Of a stretch of DNA of 51,513 bases, positions 41,094 through 49,701 are shown piece after piece. Within the stretch, counting starts at the first letter, position 1; every line of letters starts with the position of its first letter. The notes under the pieces were generated by a model that ran no database searches, had not been told where the DNA came from, and saw nothing but the letters and a program-made list of their open reading frames with translations. Source of the stretch: XN24 sp964413755 (GTDB taxonomy: Bacteria; Pseudomonadota; Gammaproteobacteria; Steroidobacterales; XN24); assembly GCA_964413755.1 (NCBI GenBank), contig CAYPTW010000002.1, positions 1 to 51,513 of the forward strand. Reading direction: 5' to 3'. Made by a program: the position numbers and the translations under genes.

Positions 41094-41408
41094 ATGTACG
41101 CCGTGATCGCCACTGGCGGTAAGCAATACAGGGTCAGCGAAGGCGCAGTCCTGCGCGTCGAGAAGCTCGACGCCGAGGAAGGCGCCACGGTGGAGTTCGA
41201 CCAGGTCCTCCTGGTCGGCGACGGCGACCAGGTCAGCGTCGGCAAGCCCTACCTCGAGGGCGGCAAGGTGCAGGCCACCGTCATGACCCAGGGCAAGGCC
41301 CGCAAGGTCGAGATCGTGAAGTTCAACCGGCGCAAGAACTACCGGCGGACCAAGGGTCACCGGCAGCAGTTCACCCAGGTCAAGATCACCGGGATCGTCG
41401 GCGGCTGA
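41094..41408 (+). CDS. rplU: Ribosomal protein bL21
   Basis: 104 residues, full length. MYAVIATGGKQYRVSEGAVLRVEKLDAEEG at the start and FNRRKNYRRTKGHRQQFTQVKITGI at the end are bL21 hallmarks. It binds 23S rRNA and is co-transcribed with rpmA, 27 bases downstream. CAGGAGC precedes the ATG. Confidence 0.98.
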   Translation: MYAVIATGGKQYRVSEGAVLRVEKLDAEEGATVEFDQVLLVGDGDQVSVGKPYLEGGKVQATVMTQGKARKVEIVKFNRRKNYRRTKGHRQQFTQVKITGIVGG

Positions 41409-41435
41409 GCCGGGATCACGGGGAGGTAAGGGCAA

Positions 41436-41693
41436 ATGGCACATAAAAAGGCAGGCGGCAGCACGCGTAACGGCCGCGATTCCCAGTCCAAGCGCCTCGG
41501 CGTGAAGAAGTTCGGCGGCGAGCAGGTCATCGCCGGCAACATTCTGGTGCGCCAGCGCGGTACCAAGTTCCACCCCGGCGTGAACGTCGGCTGCGGGCGC
41601 GACTACACCCTGTTCGCCAAGGCTGACGGCAAGGTCGTGTTCGAGACCAAGGGCGCCGAGAACAGGAAGTTCGTGAGTATCGTCACGGACTGA
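41436..41693 (+). CDS. rpmA: Ribosomal protein bL27
   Basis: 85 residues. MAHKKAGGSTRNGRDSQSKRLGVKKFGGE is the canonical bL27 N-terminus, the part reaching the peptidyl transferase centre. No N-terminal cleaved extension is present. GGGGAGGT precedes the ATG. A hairpin separates it from obgE. Confidence 0.98.
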   Translation: MAHKKAGGSTRNGRDSQSKRLGVKKFGGEQVIAGNILVRQRGTKFHPGVNVGCGRDYTLFAKADGKVVFETKGAENRKFVSIVTD

Positions 41694-41717
41694 GCGGCCC
41701 GCGTGGATCTATGTTTT

Positions 41718-41744
41718 GAAGACCCCGGCATCCCCGGGGTCTTC
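41718..41744 (+). terminator. Partial terminator between rpmA and obgE
   Basis: An 11-bp stem (GAAGACCCCGG and its complement) with a 5-base loop and a short T-run three bases after (GCGTTTG). It may lower expression of obgE relative to the ribosomal genes. Confidence 0.55.
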
Positions 41745-41764
41745 GCGTTTGTGGGAGCGGAATC

Positions 41765-42817
41765 ATGAAATTCGTCGACGAGGCCAGCATCACGGTCCAG
41801 GCGGGCGCGGGCGGCAACGGCTGCGTGAGCTTCCGGCGCGAGAAGTTCATTCCCTTCGGCGGACCGGACGGCGGCGACGGCGGCCATGGCGGCGGGGTCT
41901 GGCTGGTGGCGGATGCCGGGCTGAACACGCTCGCCGACTTCCGTCGCGCGCGGCGTTTTCGCGCCCCCAACGGCGCACCCGGCCAGGGCAGCAACTGTTC
42001 CGGGCGCTCGGGCGAGCCGATCTTCATCCAGGTGCCCGTCGGCACCGTGGTGCACGAGCTGGACACCGGCGAAGTGCTGGGCGATCTGATCGAGCCCGGC
42101 CAGAAGCTGCTGGTGGCGCAGGGCGGCGTCGGCGGCAAGGGCAATACCCACTTCAAGAGCAGCGTCAACCGTGCGCCGCGCAAGACGACGCCGGGTACGC
42201 CGGGCGAGTTCCGCAACCTCAAGCTCGAGTTGCGCGTGCTGGCGGACGTCGGCCTGCTCGGGCTGCCCAACGCCGGCAAGTCCACGCTGTTGTCGGCGGT
42301 GACGGCGGCCAATCCCAAGATCGGTGACTACCCCTTCACCACCCTGCACCCGAACCTCGGCGTGGTGGAGCTGGACGAGGGGCGCACCTTCGTCATCGCG
42401 GACATTCCGGGCCTGATCGAGGGCGCCGCCGAGGGTCACGGCCTGGGCACGCGTTTCCTGCGGCACCTGCAGCGCACGCGCCTGCTGTTCCATGTCGTGG
42501 ACGCGACCCTGCGCGAGGGCGAGCCGTCGCCGGAGCAGGGCGCGCGCGACATCATCGAGGAGCTGCATGCCTACAGCGCCGAGCTTGCCGCCTGGCCGCG
42601 CTGGCTGGTGATCAACAAGATCGACAAGCTGCCGCCCGGCAAGGGCGAAGAGGTCGGGCAGCGGATCGCCGCCGCCATCGATTACGAGGGCCCGGTATTT
42701 TGCGTCTCGGCGGCGACCGGCCAGGGCACCGATGAACTGGTGCGGGCGGCGGGCACTTACCTCGAGGCCCAGGCACGCCGGGAGGCGGAAGGGAAAGGCG
42801 CAGAAGGCGACGGCTGA
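41765..42817 (+). CDS. obgE: Obg-family GTPase (CgtA)
   Basis: 350 residues. The Gly-rich Obg fold (1-158) contains VQAGAGGNGCVSFRREKFIPFGGPDGGDGG. The GTPase domain follows, with G1 GLPNAGKSTLLSA, G2 TTLHPNLG, G3 DIPGLIEGA and G4 NKID. It acts in large-subunit assembly and stress control. A tail of Glu/Gly residues ends the protein. It is third in the rplU operon and is followed by a bidirectional terminator. Confidence 0.97.
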   Translation: MKFVDEASITVQAGAGGNGCVSFRREKFIPFGGPDGGDGGHGGGVWLVADAGLNTLADFRRARRFRAPNGAPGQGSNCSGRSGEPIFIQVPVGTVVHELDTGEVLGDLIEPGQKLLVAQGGVGGKGNTHFKSSVNRAPRKTTPGTPGEFRNLKLELRVLADVGLLGLPNAGKSTLLSAVTAANPKIGDYPFTTLHPNLGVVELDEGRTFVIADIPGLIEGAAEGHGLGTRFLRHLQRTRLLFHVVDATLREGEPSPEQGARDIIEELHAYSAELAAWPRWLVINKIDKLPPGKGEEVGQRIAAAIDYEGPVFCVSAATGQGTDELVRAAGTYLEAQARREAEGKGAEGDG

Positions 42818-42836
42818 TGGCCGCCAGGAAGCAAAG

Positions 42837-42865
42837 AAAAAAGCCGGCGCAAGCGCCGGCTTTTT
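42837..42865. terminator. Bidirectional terminator between obgE and rpsT
   Basis: Six A, an 8-bp stem GCCGGCGC-AA-GCGCCGGC, then five T. It serves obgE on the plus strand and rpsT on the minus strand. Confidence 0.9.
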
Positions 42866-42889
42866 CGTCTCAGCAGATGGCGGTGCGGC

Positions 42890-43156
42890 TCAGGCCGAGA
42901 GGCTCTTGATGCGCGCGTTCAGCCGGCTCTTGTGCCGGGCCGCCTTGTTCTTGTGGACGATACCCTTGTTCACCATGGAATCGAGCACCGGCATCGCGGC
43001 CTTGTAGCTGGCCTCGGCGGCAGCACGGTCGCCCGACTCGATGGCCGTGGAGACCTTCTTCAGGTAGGTGCGCATCTTGGAGCGCAGCGCCATGTTGTGG
43101 CCCCGGTTCTTGACGCTCTGCCGAGCGCGCTTCTGGGCCGACTTGATGTTAGCCAA
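42890..43156 (-). CDS. rpsT: Ribosomal protein bS20
   Basis: 88 residues. ANIKSAQKRARQSVKNRGHNMALRSKMRTYLKK is canonical bS20. The only start that gives this N-terminus is TTG at 43156, with GGGAG eight bases upstream. Escherichia coli rpsT also begins with UUG, where the weak start is part of autoregulation, so this is conserved rather than an error. It is divergent from ctaA across 196 bases; that gap (43157-43352) shows no clear promoter to my eye. Confidence 0.95.
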   Translation of the reverse strand: MANIKSAQKRARQSVKNRGHNMALRSKMRTYLKKVSTAIESGDRAAAEASYKAAMPVLDSMVNKGIVHKNKAARHKSRLNARIKSLSA

Positions 43157-43352
43157 GGTTTCGACTCCCGTTGGATCTGGTCTGCGCAGGGCCTCGGCCC
43201 GGCGCGCGAAGCCGCATATCGTCGGCGAGCGGGGGCGCGATGTCAAGTTCCACGCGGGCAACGGCCCTGCCACGGCGCGGCCCCGGTTGCTAGAATCTGC
43301 GCCCCTGCCGGCGCGCATCCGGCGCCCCCTCCGGCACGAAAGTGGAAGCATC

Positions 43353-44408
43353 ATGACAAGCGAATCCCGACACACCGAACGCCAGCTGGCGGTGTGGCTG
43401 CTGGCCTGCTGCCTGGTCCTGTTCAGCCTGGTGGTGCTGGGCGGCGTGACCCGGATCACCGGCTCCGGCCTGTCCATCACCGAATGGAAGCCCGTGACCG
43501 GCGTGCTGCCGCCGTTGAGCGAGGCCGCCTGGCAGGCGGAGCTCGACCTCTATCGCGCCACGCCGGAGTACCAGAAGGTCAACCGCGGCATGTCGATGGA
43601 TGAATTCAAGTTCATCTACGGCTTCGAATACGCGCACCGCCTGCTGGCCCGCATGCTGGGCCTGGTGTTCGTCGTGCCGCTGGTGATTTTCTGGGTGCGC
43701 GGGAAGATCCCGGCGCGACTGCGCTGGCCGCTGCTCGGCATCCTCGCCATGGGCTGCCTGCAGGGCTACATGGGCTGGTACATGGTGAAGAGCGGCCTGG
43801 TGGACGTCCCCCGCGTGAGTCCCTACCGGCTCACGGCGCATCTCAGCCTGGCGCTGCTGATCTTCGGCGCCATGTTCTGGCTCGCCCTCGGGCTGTTGCG
43901 GCCGCGCCAGGGCGGGCCGACGGCGGCACAGCGCCCATTGCGGGTCTTGCTCGGGCTGCTGGTCGTCACCGTGGTCTCGGGGGCCTTCGTCGCGGGCAAC
44001 AAGGCGGGCTACATCTACAACACCTTTCCACTCATGGCCGGGGCGTGGATTCCCGACGGCCTGCTGCACCTGGAACCGGCCTGGCGCAACTGGACCGAGC
44101 ACCCGGTCATGGTGCAGTTCACGCACCGCTGGCTGGGGGTGACCACGGCGCTGCTGGTGCTGGGCACCTGGGCCTATGCCTGGCGCGTCCCGCTCGACCG
44201 GATCCAGCGCCTGGCCATGCACCTGGTCGGCGTGATGGTGCTGGTGCAGGCCACCCTGGGCATCAAGACGCTGCTGCTGTACGTGCCGGTGGGCCTCGGC
44301 GCCGCGCACCAGGGCGGGGCGGTGCTGCTGATCGCCGCGCTGCTGTTCGCCCTGCACGAGACCGGCCGCCCGCCGCGCCGGACTGGACCCGCGCAGGCGA
44401 CAGCCTGA
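43353..44408 (+). CDS. ctaA: Heme A synthase (COX15/CtaA)
   Basis: 351 residues with about eight membrane helices. VVLGGVTRITGSGLSITEWKPVTGVLPPL and FKFIYGFEYAHRLLARMLG, then VPRVSPYRLTAHLSLAL and QFTHRWLGV, supply the conserved His ligands. It oxidises heme O to heme A, so the genome should also encode an aa3-type oxidase; the cbb3 enzyme here does not need heme A. GGAA precedes the ATG at 43353. No ctaB or cox genes are adjacent. Confidence 0.96.
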   Translation: MTSESRHTERQLAVWLLACCLVLFSLVVLGGVTRITGSGLSITEWKPVTGVLPPLSEAAWQAELDLYRATPEYQKVNRGMSMDEFKFIYGFEYAHRLLARMLGLVFVVPLVIFWVRGKIPARLRWPLLGILAMGCLQGYMGWYMVKSGLVDVPRVSPYRLTAHLSLALLIFGAMFWLALGLLRPRQGGPTAAQRPLRVLLGLLVVTVVSGAFVAGNKAGYIYNTFPLMAGAWIPDGLLHLEPAWRNWTEHPVMVQFTHRWLGVTTALLVLGTWAYAWRVPLDRIQRLAMHLVGVMVLVQATLGIKTLLLYVPVGLGAAHQGGAVLLIAALLFALHETGRPPRRTGPAQATA

Positions 44409-44412
44409 GGGC

Positions 44413-44443
44413 AAAAAAAGAGGCCGGCGCTGCTGCGCCGGCC
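44413..44443 (-). terminator. Terminator of the cytochrome c gene
   Basis: A 9-bp stem (GGCCGGCGC and its complement) with loop TGCT. On the minus strand it is followed by a run of seven T (44419-44413) after TC. It lies 27 bases past the cytochrome c stop and may also act weakly on ctaA. Confidence 0.85.
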
Positions 44444-44470
44444 CCGCTTTGCCATCGCGTTGCGACGGAC

Positions 44471-44821
44471 TCAGTCGTCGAGGCTGCGGATGTACGCCAC
44501 CACGTTCTCGAGGTCGTCGCCCTTCAGCGCGTGGCCCCAGGCCGTCATCATCGGCGACAGGCCGACCGCGGCGCCGCCTTCCACGATGACCTTCCTGATG
44601 TAGTCGTCATCGACCGACTTCTGCCATTCGGCGTCGTCGAGGGCGCGCGGCTTGGGCTTCAGCGCCGCGGCTGCCGGACCGTCGCCATGGCCGGCCGGGC
44701 CGTGACAGGCGGAGCAGAACTGCTGGAACTTGGCCTTGCCGGCCTCGACGTCGGCGGCCTGGGCAGGGATCGCGGCGACGCACAGGGCGGCCGCTGCGGT
44801 CAGGAGAAGAGTCTTGCGCAT
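44471..44821 (-). CDS. Small periplasmic cytochrome c
   Basis: 116 residues. Signal peptide MRKTLLLTAAAALCVAAIPAQA, heme motif CSACH (36-40), axial-Met region LSPMMTAWGHAL and terminal NVVAYIRSLDD. It is a single-heme class I cytochrome, probably an electron carrier to terminal oxidases. AGGAG precedes the ATG at 44821. It is divergent from the his operon; the gap 44822-45006 contains the his promoter and operator. Confidence 0.93.
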   Translation of the reverse strand: MRKTLLLTAAAALCVAAIPAQAADVEAGKAKFQQFCSACHGPAGHGDGPAAAALKPKPRALDDAEWQKSVDDDYIRKVIVEGGAAVGLSPMMTAWGHALKGDDLENVVAYIRSLDD

Positions 44822-44935
44822 GGGTGAACTCCTGGGATTAAGACTCGGTAGCAATGCCGGCCTCGTGGTCAAGGTGGCGCCGGCGTAAACGCCGCGGGCA
44901 TTCCCGCCCGCCAGACGTGTTTCGGTCTCGGCCTA

Positions 44936-44971
44936 TTGCTAGATGCGTTGTATTAGCGTATTAATACGCTA
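44936..44971 (+). promoter_or_regulatory. his operon promoter with overlapping palindromic operator
   Basis: TTGCTA at 44936-44941 and TATTAA at 44959-44964 with a 17-base spacer. A perfect 18-bp palindrome, TAGCGTATTAATACGCTA, covers 44954-44971 and so overlaps the -10 box, a classic repressor layout. The first downstream gene encodes a TrpR-like regulator. Confidence 0.72.
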
Positions 44972-45006
44972 TCGCGCTGCCGAACTGACCGGATGACACC
45001 CCAATT

Positions 45007-45321
45007 ATGAAGAATCGCGTCGCCCCCTCCAAGTCCGAGGAGCAGCTGGCCGAAGCGGCGTTGTGCCGGGCTGTGCTGGCGCTCGAGAGTGCCGATGAGG
45101 CGCGCGCCTTTTTGCGCGACCTGTGCACGCCGGCGGAGCTGCAGGCGCTGGTCGACCGCTGGCGCGTGGTCGGGCTGCTGCGCCAGGGCATGACCTACCG
45201 GCAGATCAACGAGCAGACGGGCATCAGCGTTACCACCATCGGGCGCGTTGCCCGGTTCCTGGCCGACGGCAACGGGGGTTACCTCGCCGTGGCCGACAGA
45301 CTGGATGGAGAGAATTCATGA
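45007..45321 (+). CDS. TrpR-like YerC/HisR regulator of the his operon
   Basis: 104 residues. The YerC/YecD-type TrpR fold is seen in FLRDLCTPAELQALVDRWRVVGLLRQGMTYRQINEQTGISVTTIGRVARFL, where the last part is the HTH. It probably represses the his genes in response to histidine or an intermediate; the effector is not known from sequence. It is the first gene of the operon and its stop overlaps the hisG start by 4 bases. The palindrome at its promoter is the obvious binding site, implying autorepression. Confidence 0.9.
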   Translation: MKNRVAPSKSEEQLAEAALCRAVLALESADEARAFLRDLCTPAELQALVDRWRVVGLLRQGMTYRQINEQTGISVTTIGRVARFLADGNGGYLAVADRLDGENS

Positions 45322-46196
45322 CGATTCAGGCAGAGCGGCGGATCAAGGTCGCGGTACAGAAATCCGGCCGGCTGACCGACAACTCGCTGCACCTGATGGA
45401 GACCTGCGGGCTCATCTACAGCCGTGGTCGGGACCAGCTCATCTGTTTCGGCGAGAACATGCCGGTGGACGTGCTGCTGGTGCGCGACGACGACATCCCG
45501 GAGCTGGTGGCGGAGGGCATCTGCGACCTCGGCATCGTGGGCATGAACGTGTTCCGCGAAAAGACCAGCGAGGAGATGGACCTGGCGCCGGTGATGGAGC
45601 TGGACTTCGGTCGCTGCCGCCTGTCGATCGCGGTGCCGCGGGGTTTCGCTTACCGCGGCGCGCAGAGCCTCGAGGGGCTGCGCATCGCCACCAGCTATCC
45701 GCGCATCCTCGGCCAGTGGCTGGAATCGCAGGGCGTGCAGGCCGACGTCGTGACCCTGTCGGGCGCGGTCGAGATTGCGCCGCGCCTGGGGCGCGCGGAC
45801 GTCATCTGCGATCTCGTTTCCACCGGCTCGACGCTGCTGGCGAACGAGCTGGAGGAGGCGGAGGTGATCTTCGACAGCAAGGCGGCGCTGATCTCGCGCG
45901 GCGGCGAGCCTGCCACGGGCTGGCCGGCGCGCCTCGCCAGCCGCATGCGCGGCGTGCTCAGCGTGCGCGAAAGCAAGTACATCATGCTGCACGCGCCGCG
46001 CGCGGCGCTGGCGGAGATCCGCCGCCTGTTGCCCGGCAGCGAATCGCCCACCGTCATGCCGCTCGAAGGCAGGGACGACAAGGTGGCGGTGCATGCCGTG
46101 TGCCGCGAGAACGTGTTCTGGGAAACCCTGGAAGGGCTGAAGGCCGCCGGCGCGAGCTCGATGCTGGTCCTGCCCGTGGAGAAGATGCTTGCCTGA
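45318..46196 (+). CDS. hisG: ATP phosphoribosyltransferase, long form
   Basis: 292 residues. IKVAVQKSGRLTDNSLHLMETCG, DLGIVGMNVF and the PRPP loop DLVSTGSTLLANEL, then a C-terminal ACT-like regulatory domain (about 220-292), so this is the self-sufficient, histidine-inhibited form and needs no HisZ. It catalyses the first step from ATP and PRPP. Its end overlaps hisD by 8 bases. Confidence 0.97.
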   Translation: MTIQAERRIKVAVQKSGRLTDNSLHLMETCGLIYSRGRDQLICFGENMPVDVLLVRDDDIPELVAEGICDLGIVGMNVFREKTSEEMDLAPVMELDFGRCRLSIAVPRGFAYRGAQSLEGLRIATSYPRILGQWLESQGVQADVVTLSGAVEIAPRLGRADVICDLVSTGSTLLANELEEAEVIFDSKAALISRGGEPATGWPARLASRMRGVLSVRESKYIMLHAPRAALAEIRRLLPGSESPTVMPLEGRDDKVAVHAVCRENVFWETLEGLKAAGASSMLVLPVEKMLA

Positions 46197-47547
46197 CGAC
46201 ATCGTGAACCTGGCCCGCTATCGCTGGTCCGAGCTCGACCCGGCCGAGCGCCAGGCTGCGCTGGCGCGGCCCGAGGCGGCTCATCGCGACAGCCTGGCGG
46301 CGGACGTGGCCGCCATCATCGCCGCGGTGCGCCGCGATGGCGACACCGCCCTGCGGCGTTTCGCGCAGCGTTTCGACGGCGTGGCGCTCGATTCCCTGCG
46401 CGTGTCGCAGGACGCTTTCGATGCGGCCGAGGCAGCCCTGAGCGACGTCCAGCGCGCTGCGCTGCGCACGGCCATCGACAACGTGCGCGCCTTCCATGCC
46501 GCGCAGCTGGCGGGGCCGATCAGCGTCGAGACCATGCCGGGCGTGGTGTGCCGGCGCATCACGCGGCCGATCCGCGCGGTCGGCCTGTACGTGCCGGCCG
46601 GCTCCGCGCCGCTGCCCTCGACGGTGATCATGCTGGCGGTGCCGGCAGCGCTGGCGGGCTGCCCCAAGCGCATCCTGTGCACGCCGCCGCAGAAAGACGG
46701 CCGCGCCGATCCCGCCGTGCTCACGGCGGCGCGCTACTGCGGCGTCGAGGAGGTCTACCTGGTCGGCGGCGCCCAGGCCGTGGCCGCCATGGCCTACGGC
46801 ACCGAGTCCATTCCCGCCGTGGACAAGATCTACGGGCCCGGGAACGCCTATGTGACGGAGGCCAAGCTGCAGGTCTCGCGCGATCCCGACGGCGCCGCGC
46901 TCGACTTACCCGCCGGGCCCTCGGAAGTGCTGGTCATCGCCGACGGTCGCGCCGATCCCGAGTTTGTCGCCGCCGACCTGCTGTCGCAGGCGGAGCACGG
47001 TGCGGATTCCCAGGTGGTGCTGGTGACACCCGCACCGGAACTGGCGGACGCGGTGGAGGCTGCGATCATGGCGCAGCTCACGGTGCTGCCGCGCAACGAC
47101 GTGGCGCGCGCGGCGCTGGCGCATGCGCGCGTGGTGTTGACGCGCGACCTGGCCGAGGCCTTCGAGGTCAGCAACCTGTACGGACCGGAGCACCTCATCG
47201 TGCAGGTGCCCGACGCCGAGGCCTGGCTGGAGCATGTCGAGACCGCGGGCTCGGTATTCCTCGGCGACTGGACGCCGGAGTCGCTGGGCGACTACTGCAG
47301 CGGCACCAACCACGTGTTGCCGACCTATGGTTATGCGCGCGCCTGGAGCGGCCTGTCCATGGCCGATTTCCAGCTGCATATCTCGGTGCAGGAAGCGACG
47401 CCCGACGGCTTCCGGCAGATCGGCCCGGTGGCGCGCACGCTGGCGGAGCTCGAGCGCCTGGATGCCCACGCCCTGGCGGTGAAGCTGCGCCTCGAGGCGC
47501 TGGGTGAACCGCAGGCGCCGCTGCCGGCGCGTGAAGGGGACGCATGA
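46189..47547 (+). CDS. hisD: Histidinol dehydrogenase
   Basis: 452 residues. Motifs include VPAGSAPLPSTVIMLAVPA, DKIYGPGNAYVTEAKLQV, LPAGPSEVLVIAD, LLSQAEHGADSQVVLVT and SVFLGDWTPESLGDYCSGTNHVLPT, covering NAD and zinc sites. It oxidises histidinol to histidine in two steps. The start is TTG at 46189, with GGAGAAG well placed upstream and an 8-base overlap with hisG; GTG at 46204 is an alternative without a ribosome site. Confidence 0.96.
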   Translation: MPDDIVNLARYRWSELDPAERQAALARPEAAHRDSLAADVAAIIAAVRRDGDTALRRFAQRFDGVALDSLRVSQDAFDAAEAALSDVQRAALRTAIDNVRAFHAAQLAGPISVETMPGVVCRRITRPIRAVGLYVPAGSAPLPSTVIMLAVPAALAGCPKRILCTPPQKDGRADPAVLTAARYCGVEEVYLVGGAQAVAAMAYGTESIPAVDKIYGPGNAYVTEAKLQVSRDPDGAALDLPAGPSEVLVIADGRADPEFVAADLLSQAEHGADSQVVLVTPAPELADAVEAAIMAQLTVLPRNDVARAALAHARVVLTRDLAEAFEVSNLYGPEHLIVQVPDAEAWLEHVETAGSVFLGDWTPESLGDYCSGTNHVLPTYGYARAWSGLSMADFQLHISVQEATPDGFRQIGPVARTLAELERLDAHALAVKLRLEALGEPQAPLPAREGDA

Positions 47548-48626
47548 GCGGCACACTGCACCTGTTGCGCCCCGACCTGAGGGACTTCACCGCCTACCAT
47601 GCCGCTTCGCCGCGCCGCGGCGTGGTGCGCCTGCACGCCAACGAGTCGTCCTGGCGCGCCGGCTGGGACGAGACCGACGACGGGCTGAACCGCTATCCCG
47701 ATCCGCGCCCCGAGGCGCTGGTGCACGCGCTGGCGTCGTTGTACGGCGTGGCGCCCGGTGCAGTGCTGGTGACGCGTGGCAGCGACGACGCCATCGATCT
47801 GCTCGTGCGTGCCTTCTGTGAGGCGGGACGCGACGCAGTGCTGGTCTGCCCGCCGACCTTCGGCATGTATGCGGTGGCGGCACGGCTGCAGGGCGCCGGC
47901 GTGGTCGAGGTGCCGCTGAAAGCGGACTTCTCGCTCGACACGGCCGGTGTGCTGGCAGCGATGCGCGACCACGTGAAGCTGGTATTCCTGTGCTCGCCCA
48001 ACAACCCCACCGGCAGCCTGGTCTCGCCGCGCGCGGTGGACACCCTGTGCCGGGAACTGCACGGCCGTGCCGTGGTGGTGGTGGACGAGGCTTACGTCGA
48101 ATTCTCGCGCCAGCCGGGCTTTGCCGACCGGCTCCAGCGCCACCCGAACCTGGTGTTGCTGCGGACCCTGTCCAAGGCCTGGGGTCTCGCCGGCGCACGC
48201 GTCGGCACGCTGCTGGCCGAGCCCGAGCTGGTGGCGGTGCTGCGCGCCCTGGCGCCGCCGTACCCGTTGCCCTCGCTGGCCACCGAGGCGGCGCTGCGGC
48301 GCCTGCAGCCCGCCGAGCTGGCGGCGACACGCCGGCGTACGGCGGCCCTGCTTCGACGCCGCGCAGCGCTCGTCGACGAGTTGCGAGCGCTCCCGGCAGT
48401 GCGGCGCGTCTGGCCGAGCGAGGGAAACTTCCTGCTGGTGCGTTTCAGCGACGCCGCGGCCGCCATGGCCGCATGCGAGCAGGCAGGCGTGCTGGTACGC
48501 GACTTCAGCCGCCAGCCACGCCTGTCCGGCTGCCTGCGCCTCACCGTGGGCACTGCTGCCGAGAACCGCAAGTTGCTGCGCGCGCTGGCGCGGCTGGAAG
48601 GCAAGATGGTGAATACCCGTGGATAG
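47544..48626 (+). CDS. hisC: Histidinol-phosphate aminotransferase
   Basis: 360 residues. HANESSW and NRYPDPRP at the N-terminus, CSPNNPTGSLVS, DEAYVEFS and the PLP lysine Lys211 in TLSKAWGLAGARVG define a class I/II aminotransferase of the HisC group. It converts imidazole acetol-phosphate to histidinol-phosphate. It overlaps hisD by 4 and hisB by 8 bases. Confidence 0.96.
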   Translation: MSGTLHLLRPDLRDFTAYHAASPRRGVVRLHANESSWRAGWDETDDGLNRYPDPRPEALVHALASLYGVAPGAVLVTRGSDDAIDLLVRAFCEAGRDAVLVCPPTFGMYAVAARLQGAGVVEVPLKADFSLDTAGVLAAMRDHVKLVFLCSPNNPTGSLVSPRAVDTLCRELHGRAVVVVDEAYVEFSRQPGFADRLQRHPNLVLLRTLSKAWGLAGARVGTLLAEPELVAVLRALAPPYPLPSLATEAALRRLQPAELAATRRRTAALLRRRAALVDELRALPAVRRVWPSEGNFLLVRFSDAAAAMAACEQAGVLVRDFSRQPRLSGCLRLTVGTAAENRKLLRALARLEGKMVNTRG

Positions 48627-49701
48627 AAGCCTGTTCCTGTTCATCGATCGCGACGGGACGCTCGTTGCCGAGCCGCCCGACGAGCAGGTGGATGCGATCG
48701 ACAAGGTGCGCCTGGTGCCCGGCGTGATCCCGGCCCTGCTGCGCCTCAAGGCCGCGGGTTACCGCATGGTGCTGGTGAGCAACCAGGACGGGCGCGGCAC
48801 CGATTCCTTCCCAGAGGAACACTTCCGCAGCGCGCATGACTACATCCTCGAGCTGTTCGCCAGCCAGGGCATTCGCTTCGAGGCGGAGTTCATCTGCCCG
48901 CACTTCCCGGCCGACGGCTGCGCCTGCCGCAAGCCGGCCACCGGCCTGCTCACCGCCTTCATCGCGCGCAACCCGCCGGACCTGGAGCGCAGCTTCGTCA
49001 TCGGCGATCGCGACACCGATCTCGAGTTCGCCGCCAACCTCGGCCTGCCGGGACTGAAACTGGGCAATGGCCGCGACGGCACGCTCGGCTGGGACGAGAT
49101 CGCGCGCCATGTTCTCGGCGGGCTGCGTCGCGCCACGGTGGCCCGTGAGACCAAGGAGACGCGCATCAGCGTCAGCGTCGACCTGGACGACCCGGACGGC
49201 GCGGTCGAGGCGAAGACGGGCATCGGCTATTACGACCACATGCTGGAGCAGGTGGCCAAGCACGGCGGCTTCGCCATGCGCCTCGAGTGCGCCGGCGACC
49301 TGCACGTGGACGAGCACCACACGGTCGAAGACGTAGCGCTGGCTCTCGGCGAGGCGCTGCGCCAGGCGCTGGGTGCGCGTCGCGGCATACGCCGCTATGG
49401 CTTCGTGCTGCCCATGGACGAGACGCGCGCCGAGGTGGCCGTTGATCTCGGCGGCCGGCCTTACCTGGTGTTCGAAGGCGAGTTCCACCGCGAGCGCGTG
49501 GGCGAGCTGCCGACCGAGATGGTGCCGCATTTCTTCCGCTCCATGGCCGACAGCCTGCGCGCGTCCATCCACGTGCGACTGGAAGGTGAGAACGATCACC
49601 ACCAGGTCGAGGGCGCCTTCAAGGCGCTCGGGCGCGCGCTGCGCGACGCCTTCCGCGTCGAGGGCGGCGGCGTCCCATCGACCAAGGGCATGCTGGCATG
49701 A
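48619..49701 (+). CDS. hisB: Bifunctional histidinol-phosphatase / imidazoleglycerol-phosphate dehydratase
   Basis: 360 residues. N-terminal HAD phosphatase with FIDRDGTLV (Asp10, Asp12), a zinc loop CPHFPADGCACRKP and GDRDTDLEFA. The dehydratase starts near residue 168 with GIGYYDHMLEQVAKHGG, then HVDEHHTVEDVALALG and EGENDHHQVEGAFKALGRAL. The fusion is typical of enteric-type gammaproteobacteria. The start is GTG at 48619. Confidence 0.97.
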   Translation: MDRSLFLFIDRDGTLVAEPPDEQVDAIDKVRLVPGVIPALLRLKAAGYRMVLVSNQDGRGTDSFPEEHFRSAHDYILELFASQGIRFEAEFICPHFPADGCACRKPATGLLTAFIARNPPDLERSFVIGDRDTDLEFAANLGLPGLKLGNGRDGTLGWDEIARHVLGGLRRATVARETKETRISVSVDLDDPDGAVEAKTGIGYYDHMLEQVAKHGGFAMRLECAGDLHVDEHHTVEDVALALGEALRQALGARRGIRRYGFVLPMDETRAEVAVDLGGRPYLVFEGEFHRERVGELPTEMVPHFFRSMADSLRASIHVRLEGENDHHQVEGAFKALGRALRDAFRVEGGGVPSTKGMLA

